A stretch of DNA of 8,305 bases from an uncultured Coriobacteriales bacterium. Lineage in GTDB: Bacteria; Actinomycetota; Coriobacteriia; Coriobacteriales; UMGS124. Both the position numbers and the translations under genes were made by a program. The notes below the pieces were generated by a model. The model did no database searches. It was not told where the DNA came from and worked only from the letters and a program-made list of their open reading frames with translations. The stretch covers positions 8,356 to 16,660 of the forward strand of contig CAIFEU010000049.1 in assembly GCA_903789505.1 (NCBI GenBank), written 5' to 3'. Below are positions 1-6,054 of this stretch, in pieces. Numbering within the stretch: the first letter of the stretch is position 1; each line of letters begins with the position of its first letter.

Positions 1-1610
1 ACCTCTTTACCCCCACGACCGGTCTCAACGTCTCGACGTCCTCGAACGCGCCCGTGACGGCGCAGGGAAGGTCGATCCTCGACACGATTGGCCTGTACAG
101 CGCCACCGCCCAGTTCGAGCCCGGAACCGTCGTCTCGTACTCCTCGTACGACGTCGCCCTCGCCGCAGCCCTGGTGGAGCAGGCGAGCGGCCAGGACATC
201 TGCTCGTACGTCACGCAGAACGTCCTTGAGCCGCTCGGTATGGACGACACCGCCATCGCCGCGGGGCTGAGCGCCTCCAGGATGGCTGAGTCCTCAGACC
301 CGCGCACCTCCGAGGTGGCGTCGCGGCTGGCGACCGTCACCGCGCCCGCGGGGGCGTCCGCCGCCACGCTCGCCGACGTCATCAGATCGATTACCTCGAG
401 CCTCACCGACGCCTCGGTGACCGGCTCGATCGACGGCACGGCGCTGACCGCGATCGGCTCGACCGAGGACCTCGCCAAGCTGTGCGCCGCGCTGGTCGCC
501 CCGGGCGACGGCGCCGGGCTCTTCGACAGCTCCTCCACGGCGGACGAGCTGTTCACGACGACCAGGACGTTCCCCGCCCTGGGCACCCGCCGCATAGCCC
601 ACGGGATGTTCGCGCTGCCCACGATGCCCGCCGCGGTGGGGGCGACCGGCCTTTCGGCGGGCGTCACCTGCGCCGCGTACATGGACCGCACCTCGCGCAC
701 GGTCGTCGTCGTCCCGGTGGGCCAGTCATCGCGCGGGGGCTTCGCGCAGGGCGTCGCGGGCGCGGCGATGCGCGCCTGCGTCAACTCCTCGGGAGGAGGG
801 GGAGAGGCGAGCCCGTCGTCGGCTTCCGCCCCGTCGGAAGCGGCGCCCGCGCACCCCTCTTCGGCCTCGGCGATCGGGGGGCTTACGGAGGAGGAGGGCC
901 AGGGCTCCGCCTCGGCGCAGCCCACCGCCTCGCTGGTCGACTGGACGGGCGTCTACCAGGACGCGGCGCTCCCCACGAACGGCCCCTCCAAGCTGCTGGG
1001 CTATTTCGAGCGCACGCGCGTGGACTACGATGTGGACACCGACACGCTCACGATCAACGGGACCCCCACGACCTCGCTGGGCAGGGGCGTCTACGTCACC
1101 GCCGAGCCTTCGGGCAACGACCCGTACCGCTTCCATGTGGGTCTCGCCGACGGGCTCGAGTTCTCCCGCGTCACGGGCGACTCCTACCAGGTTCCGACCG
1201 TCCTGCTTGTCATAGAGACCGCCCTGCTCGCAGGCGGCGTGTGCGCGCTGGTCGTGAGCAGCGCCTACTCCGTCGTTGGCGTGGCGGGGGCCCTGCGCGC
1301 TCGCATCCGCAGGACGCGGTGGCGCGGGCAGAAGTCGTGCCTGTTCCTGTCGCTGGCGACGACGGCGGCCAGCTGGTGGACGTTCGTCTCGGTCATCTCG
1401 GGGGAGACGGTGTTCCTCGCGACCATGCCGGTCGAGCGCGTCCTGAACGCCGCGTTCTGCCTGCTCGCCTGCGCGTTCATTGTCTGGATCTGCGTCACGC
1501 GCATGCGCGGCGCGGCGCGCGGCCGCAGGAGCGTCGCCTCCGCGGCGGTGGCCTGCGTCGCGGCGGGCACCATCGCCCTCAATTTCCTGTATTGGCAGAT
1601 GCTTCCCTGA
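1..1610 (+). CDS. Serine hydrolase (beta-lactamase/PBP-like, PF00144 type) with four C-terminal TM helices; 5' end outside window
   Basis: The frame is open from position 3 to the TGA at 1608-1610; the GTG at 54 is internal, so the start lies upstream. Residues below are counted from that GTG. The first visible residues (LFTPTTGL, 3-26) match the family's LLTHTSGL element, so the catalytic SxxK lies just upstream, outside the window. Then come FEPGT, the Tyr motif (Y29-S-S), an amphipathic helix ending in EQASG, and LEPLGMDDT. A low-complexity Ser/Ala/Pro/Glu/Gly linker (about 245-293) leads to a beta-rich module (about 297-378, starting WTGVYQ) and four hydrophobic helices at about 380-405, 428-450, 464-484 and 493-515. 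This layout is common in membrane-bound serine hydrolases of Gram-positive bacteria; the hydrolase domain should face outward. Two motifs deviate: YxN reads YSS and the (K/H)TG region reads GATG at 196-199. The substrate is unknown; a cell-wall peptide or D-amino-acid peptidase role, or an inactive paralogue, are both possible. Confidence 0.85.
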   Translation, partial: LFTPTTGLNVSTSSNAPVTAQGRSILDTIGLYSATAQFEPGTVVSYSSYDVALAAALVEQASGQDICSYVTQNVLEPLGMDDTAIAAGLSASRMAESSDPRTSEVASRLATVTAPAGASAATLADVIRSITSSLTDASVTGSIDGTALTAIGSTEDLAKLCAALVAPGDGAGLFDSSSTADELFTTTRTFPALGTRRIAHGMFALPTMPAAVGATGLSAGVTCAAYMDRTSRTVVVVPVGQSSRGGFAQGVAGAAMRACVNSSGGGGEASPSSASAPSEAAPAHPSSASAIGGLTEEEGQGSASAQPTASLVDWTGVYQDAALPTNGPSKLLGYFERTRVDYDVDTDTLTINGTPTTSLGRGVYVTAEPSGNDPYRFHVGLADGLEFSRVTGDSYQVPTVLLVIETALLAGGVCALVVSSAYSVVGVAGALRARIRRTRWRGQKSCLFLSLATTAASWWTFVSVISGETVFLATMPVERVLNAAFCLLACAFIVWICVTRMRGAARGRRSVASAAVACVAAGTIALNFLYWQMLP

Positions 1611-1649
1611 AGTCGGGGCGTCGGGCGGGCGCGGGGGGTATAACTCCAA

Positions 1650-1691
1650 CTCGAGCGGCGGCTCGGGCGGGGGGCGTCTCGTGTCCCCCCG
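1650..1691 (+). terminator. Two tandem GC-rich hairpins, possible terminator after the hydrolase
   Basis: The first hairpin has arms CGAGC (1652-1656) and GCTCG (1661-1665) around GGCG, extendable outward by a G-U and a C-G pair. The second directly abuts it: CGGGGGG (1668-1674) pairs perfectly with CCCCCCG (1685-1691) around a 10-base loop. No T run follows, so this is not a classical intrinsic terminator. Its place 40 bp after a stop and 70 bp before the next start fits a transcript 3' end. The rest of the 1611-1761 gap holds only a weak TATAAC at 1639-1644 with no matching -35. Confidence 0.35.
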
Positions 1692-1761
1692 ACGCGATAG
1701 CACGCGGCGCGACGAATCGACGGGTCGGTGTAGTTCCAAACAGTTGGGAGAGGTGGTTTGC

Positions 1762-2100
1762 ATGAGCAAAGGCGGCACCCCGCTGAGCGACGACGAGCGC
1801 GAGGAGCTCGAGCGGCTGCGGGCCGAGCGCGACCGGCAGCAGCGCGCGAGCAGGGAGCAGGCGGACCGTGACGACCTCGAGCGCCTTCGCAAGCAGCAGA
1901 AGGTGGCACGGGAGGACGCCGAGTACTACGCGGAGCGCGCGCGCCGTAAGAAGCAGCGCGAGTACGAGCGCGCGCACCCCGACTACTCGCTCGACGATAT
2001 CGAGCCGATGTCGACCAAGCAGAAGATCATCATCGCCGTGCTCGCGGTCGTCGCGGTCATCGTTGCGATATACGTCATCTGGTACACTGTCACGCACTGA
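1762..2100 (+). CDS. Small coiled-coil protein with a single C-terminal membrane anchor, unknown function
   Basis: This encodes 112 residues. The start is ATG 1762, set by a good ribosome binding site (GGGAGAGG, 1746-1753, 8 bases upstream); the frame stays open further upstream but without such a site. Residues about 8-70 are almost entirely charged or polar (Glu, Arg, Asp, Lys, Gln, Ala) with spaced Leu, as in a long helical coiled coil. A short hinge (HPDYSLDDIEP, 72-82) and a basic STKQK patch precede one hydrophobic helix at about 89-107, and only about five residues follow it. The expected topology is tail-anchored: a long cytoplasmic helix and almost nothing outside. I do not recognise the family, and no catalytic motif is visible. 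Its stop is 79 bp before pncB on the same strand, so co-transcription is plausible, but a link to NAD metabolism is only a guess. Scaffold, division-associated or envelope-tethering roles would all fit. Confidence 0.8.
   Translation: MSKGGTPLSDDEREELERLRAERDRQQRASREQADRDDLERLRKQQKVAREDAEYYAERARRKKQREYERAHPDYSLDDIEPMSTKQKIIIAVLAVVAVIVAIYVIWYTVTH
2063..2088 (+). promoter_or_regulatory. Possible extended -10 promoter for pncB
   Basis: TGG-TACACT (2080-2088) matches an extended -10 element (TGn plus a TATAAT-like hexamer). A partial -35 (TTGCGA, 2063-2068) lies upstream, but the 14-base spacing is short. The site sits inside the last codons of the small membrane protein gene and would give a leader of about 85 bases for pncB. 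It is visible by pattern only. Confidence 0.25.
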
Positions 2101-2161
2101 TTCGCGTCCCGGCGCATGCCGTTGGGATATCGCGCTGCGCGCCCACGCAACTCGAGATGTG

Positions 2162-2169
2162 AAAGGGAG
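2162..2169 (+). promoter_or_regulatory. Ribosome binding site deciding the pncB start
   Basis: AAAGGGAG lies 10 bases before ATG 2180 and 7 before an in-frame TTG at 2177. The frame itself stays open upstream through the preceding gene, so this site is the main argument for starting at 2180. The next in-frame ATGs, at 2186 and 2276, are too far from it. Confidence 0.6.
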
Positions 2170-2179
2170 TCGTCGCTTG

Positions 2180-3733
2180 ATGGATATGGCCGAAACGGCA
2201 GGGGTGGGGGACGATCGCGCGCGGGTGCGGACGGCTCTGGGGACCACGGGCTACGACCCGACCGGCGACGAGCCGATGGGCCTGCTCACCGACCTGTACG
2301 AGATCACGATGGCGGAGGGCTTCTGGAGGACCGGAAGGCTCGACACCCAGGCGTGCTTCACCTCGTTCTTTCGCGAGAACCCGTTCGGCGGCGGCTACAC
2401 CCTGGTGTGCGGCACCGCCCAGGTGGCCGAGATGGTCGAACGATTCCGCTACTCGCGCGAGGACGTGGAGTACCTTCGCACGCTGAGCGCCCCGGGCGGA
2501 GGCCCCCTGTTCTCGGGCGAGTTCCTCGACTGGCTCGTGGACTGGCGTCCTACGATGGACATCGACGCGATCCAGGAGGGGGAGCTCGCGTTCCCGCGCG
2601 AGCCGCTCGTCCGCGTGACCGGCCCCATCATCGACTGCGTGCTCATCGAGGCCCCGCTGCTCAACCTCGTCAACTTCCAGTCGCTCGTCGCGACCAAGAC
2701 CGCTCGGGTGTGCCTGGCGGCGGGAGGGCGTGGGGTCGCCGAGTTCGGCCTGCGCCGCGCCCAGGGCGTCGACGGCGGGATGTCGGTGGCGCGCGCGAGC
2801 TACGTGGGCGGCTGCTCCTCGACCTCCAACGTCCTGGCGGGCAGGCACTACGGCATCCCCGTGTCGGGGACCCACGCCCACTCCTGGGTGATGGCCTTCC
2901 CCGACGAGCTCTCCGCGTTCCGCGCATACGCCGAGGTGAGTCCCAACAACTGCACGCTGCTGGTCGACACCTACGACGCAATCGAGGGCGTCCGCAACGC
3001 CATCACGGTGGGCAAGGAGATGGAGGCGCGCGGCCAGCGGCTCGCGGGCATCCGAATCGACTCGGGCGACCTCGCCTCGCTCTCGCGCCGTGCCCGGGCG
3101 ATGCTCGACGAGGCGGGCCTCACCTACGTCAAGATCGTCCTGTCCAACGACCTCGACGAGAACCTGATCGAATCCCTGATCGGTCAGGGCGCACAGGTGG
3201 ACGCGTTCGGCGTGGGCACCAAGCTCGCGACGTGCGCCCCGCAGCCCTACCTCGCCGGCGTGTACAAGATGTGCGCGAAGCGCCTCCCCGGGCAGGACTG
3301 GCAGCCCATCATGAAGATGAGCGAGCAGGTCTACAAGCGCACGATACCCGGCGTCCAGGACGTGCGTCGCTTCTACGACGGGCAGGGCTCGCCCGTGGCG
3401 GACATGATCTGCTCCCAGGACTTCCCGTCCGACGTCGCCGCGCGCATCGTCGACCCGCTCGACTCGATGCTGACGTTCGACCTGCCCGCCGGCGGCGGCA
3501 GGTCGCTCCTGCGCCCGCTCGTGCGTCACGGGCACGGCGTCGAGGGGTTCTTCGACGGCGTGGAGGGATCGCGGCAGCGCGCGAGGGCGTCGCTGGGCTC
3601 CCTGGACTGCGCCTACCGCAGGCTCCTGAACCCCAACGTCTACCCCGTGGGGATCGAGCAGTCGCTCTCAGAGCTGCGGCAGCGCATGATATCGGAGGTT
3701 CGCGGCTCCGCCGCCACGCCCACCTGGCGCTGA
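2180..3733 (+). CDS. pncB: Nicotinate phosphoribosyltransferase
   Basis: The enzyme joins nicotinate to PRPP, with ATP hydrolysis, to give nicotinate mononucleotide (EC 6.3.4.21), the entry step of the Preiss-Handler NAD salvage route in the cytoplasm. The 517 residues show the family signatures in order: LLTDLYEITMAEGFW (35-49), FFRENPFGGGY, PREPLVRVTGP, FGLRRAQG (189-196), SGTHAHSWVM with the probable phosphorylated catalytic His at 234, IRIDSGDL (291-298) and the phosphate-binding FGVGT (343-347). The length is near that of Gram-positive and actinobacterial members. About 32 residues precede the usual conserved start; they are polar and probably disordered. An ATG at 2276 would remove them but has no ribosome binding site. 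The neighbours (coiled-coil membrane protein, argS) are not NAD genes, so this looks like a stand-alone salvage gene. Assignment is firm; the exact start is less so. Confidence 0.95.
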   Translation: MDMAETAGVGDDRARVRTALGTTGYDPTGDEPMGLLTDLYEITMAEGFWRTGRLDTQACFTSFFRENPFGGGYTLVCGTAQVAEMVERFRYSREDVEYLRTLSAPGGGPLFSGEFLDWLVDWRPTMDIDAIQEGELAFPREPLVRVTGPIIDCVLIEAPLLNLVNFQSLVATKTARVCLAAGGRGVAEFGLRRAQGVDGGMSVARASYVGGCSSTSNVLAGRHYGIPVSGTHAHSWVMAFPDELSAFRAYAEVSPNNCTLLVDTYDAIEGVRNAITVGKEMEARGQRLAGIRIDSGDLASLSRRARAMLDEAGLTYVKIVLSNDLDENLIESLIGQGAQVDAFGVGTKLATCAPQPYLAGVYKMCAKRLPGQDWQPIMKMSEQVYKRTIPGVQDVRRFYDGQGSPVADMICSQDFPSDVAARIVDPLDSMLTFDLPAGGGRSLLRPLVRHGHGVEGFFDGVEGSRQRARASLGSLDCAYRRLLNPNVYPVGIEQSLSELRQRMISEVRGSAATPTWR

Positions 3734-3807
3734 GGTTCCGCAGGGACATCGTCGGGCCGCGCGAATCGAGGCAGGCGCCCCTCTCTACAGATTCCCGGTA
3801 GACACGG

Positions 3808-3843
3808 CCCCCGGGCTGCGCGAGGCGCCGCGCCGCCCGGGGG
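3808..3843 (+). terminator. Strong GC hairpin after pncB, probable terminator
   Basis: CCCCCGGGC (3808-3816) is perfectly complementary to GCCCGGGGG (3835-3843). Inside, after one mismatch, GCGCG (3818-3822) pairs with CGCGC (3829-3833), leaving a six-base loop. That makes 14 pairs in a 36-base element. It lies 75 bp after the pncB stop. The following bases (TCGCTATAGAATTGG) are AT-richer than the surroundings but have no T run, so it may be a Rho-independent terminator of weak type or a processing or stability hairpin. Confidence 0.5.
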
Positions 3844-3847
3844 TCGC

Positions 3848-3855
3848 TATAGAAT
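3848..3855 (+). promoter_or_regulatory. Candidate -10 element of the argS promoter
   Basis: TATAGAAT contains TAGAAT, one mismatch from TATAAT, within otherwise extreme G+C sequence. No convincing -35 is seen 16-18 bases upstream, where the hairpin stem lies. If used, transcription would begin near 3860 and argS would have a leader of about 110 bases. ATTGG-CC-CCAAT (3854-3865), a short perfect palindrome over the predicted start point, could be an operator half-site pair or chance. Confidence 0.3.
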
Positions 3856-3866
3856 TGGCCCCAATG

Positions 3867-3943
3867 GCCCCGCGGCCCTCGGCTCGCGGGGCGAAAGACG
3901 TGCGCACAGGGATTCGAGGGATCCCCGAGCCCGATGCCTCGGG
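3867..3943 (+). other. Two hairpins in the argS leader
   Basis: GCCCCGCG (3867-3874) and CGCGGGGC (3885-3892) form a perfect 8-bp stem with a 10-base loop. CCCGAG (3924-3929) and CTCGGG (3938-3943) form a 6-bp stem with an 8-base loop that ends 10 bases before the argS ribosome binding site. Neither is followed by a T run. I looked for the T-box antiterminator signature (AGGGTGG...ACCGCG) and did not find it, so these are described only as structure of unknown role. Confidence 0.4.
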
Positions 3944-3953
3944 ACGGGGAAGT

Positions 3954-3959
3954 GAGGAG
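3954..3959 (+). promoter_or_regulatory. Ribosome binding site deciding the argS start
   Basis: GAGGAG lies 10 bases before ATG 3970. An upstream in-frame ATG at 3934 has no purine-rich site in front of it and overlaps the loop of a hairpin, so 3970 is preferred. An in-frame GTG at 3952 overlaps the site itself. Confidence 0.65.
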
Positions 3960-3969
3960 CACAGCGAGC

Positions 3970-5901
3970 ATGACCAAGGCAGAGCAGGCGTCCCGTATGG
4001 CATCGGGCACGGCGTCGCTGCAGGGGCGCTTCGACGACGAGGGCATGCGCGAGCGCCTCGGCGAGCTCGTGAGGCGCGCGATCGCCGACGCCGTCAGCGC
4101 GGGGGACCTCCCCGACCTGGGCGAGGTCGACCTGGGCATCGCGCGCACCACCGATGCGACGAAGGGCGACTGGACCTCCACGGTCGCGATGCGTTGCGCC
4201 AAGGCGGCGCATCGCTCCCCGCGTGACGTGGCCGCGGCCGTCATCGCCCACCTGCCGTCCGACCCTGCGGTCGCGTCGGCGGAGGTCGCAGGCCCGGGGT
4301 TCGTCAACTTCAGGCTCTCGCCCGCGGCGGTCACGGGCGTCTTCGGCCAGGCCCGGGCGCAGGGCGCGGACTTCGGGCGCAACGACGACGGCGCCGGCAG
4401 GACGGTCGACGTGGAGTTCGTGTCCGCCAACCCGGTGGGCCCCATGCACGTGGGCCACGGGCGGTGGGCAGCTCTGGGCGACTCGCTGTGCCGCGTCATG
4501 GAGCACAGCGGGTGGAAGGTGACGCGCGAGTTCTACATCAACGACGCAGGAAGCCAGATGGACGTCTTCGCGCGCTCCATCGACAAGCGCTATCGGCAGC
4601 TCGCGCGGCTCGTGGCGGACGGCGACACGCTCGAGGGGGCATTCGACGCTCTGGAGCGTGACCGCATCGCCGCGCTCGACGACGAGAAGGACCTCCACCC
4701 CGAGACGCACCCGCTGACGCAGGACTTTGTCGGCGAGCTGGGCAAGGACTCCTATGGCGGCGCGTACATCATCGACACGGCGCGGCACTTCTACGAGACG
4801 GACGGCCCCGCCGACCTCGACCTGCCCGACGACGAGCGCGTCCTGGGCTTCCGCGAGCGCGGGTACGCCCTCATGCTGGGCAACATCAAGGACACCCTTG
4901 CGCGCTGCGGCACGCACTTCGACGTGTGGTTCTCCGAGCGCACGCTGCACGCGCCCGACGAGAGCGGGGTGACGGCGATCACGCGCGCGTTCGACCTCCT
5001 GCGGTCCGAGGGGCTGCTCTACGAGCGCGAGGGCGCGACGTGGTTCCGCTCCACCGATTTCGGCGATGACAAGGACCGCGTCCTGGTTAAGTCCGACGGG
5101 TCGTACACCTACTTCGCCGCCGACCTCGCCTACCACGCCAACAAGCTCGATCGCGGCTTCGACCGCCTGATTGACATATGGGGGGCTGACCACCACGGGT
5201 ACATCCCGCGCATGCAGGCGGCCGTCAGCGCGCTGGGCCACACGGGCAAGCTCGACGTCCTGCTCGGCCAGCTCGTGAACCTGCTGCGCGGCGGGGTCCC
5301 GGTGCGCATGAGCAAGCGCAGGGGCACGATGGTGACGTTCGAGGAGCTGCTCGACCTCGTGGGCAGCGACGCGGCGCGCTTCACCCTGCTGTCGCGCTCC
5401 AGCGAGCAGGAGATCGACTTCGACATCGAGGTCGCCCAGCGCCAGAGCGCCGACAACCCGGTGTACTACGTGCAGTACGCCCACGCGCGCATCTGCTCGA
5501 TTCTGGCGCGCGCCGCCGGTCGCCCCGACGCCAGCGGGCTGGATAACCGCGGGCTCGACGCGCTCGCCGACGAGCTGATTGGGCCCGACCCGGACCTCTC
5601 GCTGCTCACCGAGCCCTCCGAGCTCGCGCTCGCGCGGCAGGTCGGCGGCTTCGGGACCTGCGTGCGCACCGCCGCCGCGGACCTCGCCCCGTTCCGCCTC
5701 ACCTACTACGCGACCGACCTCGCCGCCGCCTTCCACGGTTTCTACACCAACTGCCACGTCCTGACCGACGACGAGCAGCTCACCCGCGCGCGCCTCGCCG
5801 CCTGCGACGCGACGCGCCGCGTGCTCGAGGTGGCCCTGTCGCTGGTCGGCGTCAGCGCGCCGACGCACATGTCGCACAAGGAGGGGCAGGGGGCGCAGTG
5901 A
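3970..5901 (+). CDS. argS: Arginyl-tRNA synthetase
   Basis: This class I synthetase attaches arginine to tRNA-Arg using ATP (EC 6.1.1.19) in the cytoplasm. The 643 residues show the N-terminal additional domain (about 15-116, ending in GPGFVNFRL at 108-116) and the class I catalytic core. The core contains EFVSANPVGPMHVGHGR with the HIGH-type HVGH at 160-163, YINDAG, WGADHHG (404-410) and the KMSKS-equivalent RMSKRRG with M447-S-K449. The DALR anticodon-binding domain begins near NPVYYVQYAHAR (about 497 onward) and runs to the C-terminus. The protein is longer than the common 550-590 residues; much of the excess is an acidic, charged stretch at about 212-258, before the conserved YGGAYI. All key residues that I can judge are present, so it should be the working housekeeping enzyme. 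It stands 236 bp after pncB and 153 bp before hom, probably with its own promoter. Confidence 0.97.
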   Translation: MTKAEQASRMASGTASLQGRFDDEGMRERLGELVRRAIADAVSAGDLPDLGEVDLGIARTTDATKGDWTSTVAMRCAKAAHRSPRDVAAAVIAHLPSDPAVASAEVAGPGFVNFRLSPAAVTGVFGQARAQGADFGRNDDGAGRTVDVEFVSANPVGPMHVGHGRWAALGDSLCRVMEHSGWKVTREFYINDAGSQMDVFARSIDKRYRQLARLVADGDTLEGAFDALERDRIAALDDEKDLHPETHPLTQDFVGELGKDSYGGAYIIDTARHFYETDGPADLDLPDDERVLGFRERGYALMLGNIKDTLARCGTHFDVWFSERTLHAPDESGVTAITRAFDLLRSEGLLYEREGATWFRSTDFGDDKDRVLVKSDGSYTYFAADLAYHANKLDRGFDRLIDIWGADHHGYIPRMQAAVSALGHTGKLDVLLGQLVNLLRGGVPVRMSKRRGTMVTFEELLDLVGSDAARFTLLSRSSEQEIDFDIEVAQRQSADNPVYYVQYAHARICSILARAAGRPDASGLDNRGLDALADELIGPDPDLSLLTEPSELALARQVGGFGTCVRTAAADLAPFRLTYYATDLAAAFHGFYTNCHVLTDDEQLTRARLAACDATRRVLEVALSLVGVSAPTHMSHKEGQGAQ

Positions 5902-5934
5902 CGCCCCGGCGGGGGAGGGCGCTGCCCCTCTTCC
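5890..5934 (+). terminator. Hairpins at and after the argS stop, possible terminator
   Basis: GGGGCG (5890-5895) and CGCCCC (5902-5907) are perfect arms whose six-base loop contains the argS TGA. Immediately downstream, GGGGGAGGG (5911-5919) can pair with CCCTCTTCC plus the next C (5926-5934) through nine pairs, two of them G-U. A further CCCTC-GGGG-GAGGG hairpin is at 5974-5987. None has a T run. They may end or slow transcription before hom, or simply reflect base composition. The remainder of the gap to 6040 shows no promoter I can support and no leader peptide. Confidence 0.3.
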
Positions 5935-6054
5935 CGCCCGCGCGGCACCTCTCCGCGAGGCCCGTGCCCGGCACCCTCGGGGGAGGGCTGGGCGGCGGTC
6001 GCGCGAACCCCTCACAGCGAGCCGCACCCGCAACCCCGTCGAAAGGATTGACCC

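Noticed and set aside
1668..1695. Pseudoknot formed by CGTC in the hairpin loop with GACG just after the stem
   Set aside because: The complementarity is real, but there are no bases to span the first stem, so the fold is not sterically feasible.
726..1909. Long minus-strand frames across the hydrolase end and following gap
   Set aside because: They are mirror frames of high-G+C coding sequence with Arg/Ser/Ala-rich products; the plus-strand reading has clear domains and membrane helices.
2090..3535. Long minus-strand frame across pncB
   Set aside because: It is antisense to a clear pncB and low in complexity, with no recognisable motif.
3844..3969. T-box riboswitch in front of argS
   Set aside because: The leader has hairpins, but I could not find the conserved T-box antiterminator sequence or a Stem I-like region, and the available length is short.
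5902..6054. Threonine-type attenuator or leader peptide before hom
   Set aside because: No short frame with runs of Thr or Ile codons and a ribosome binding site is present.
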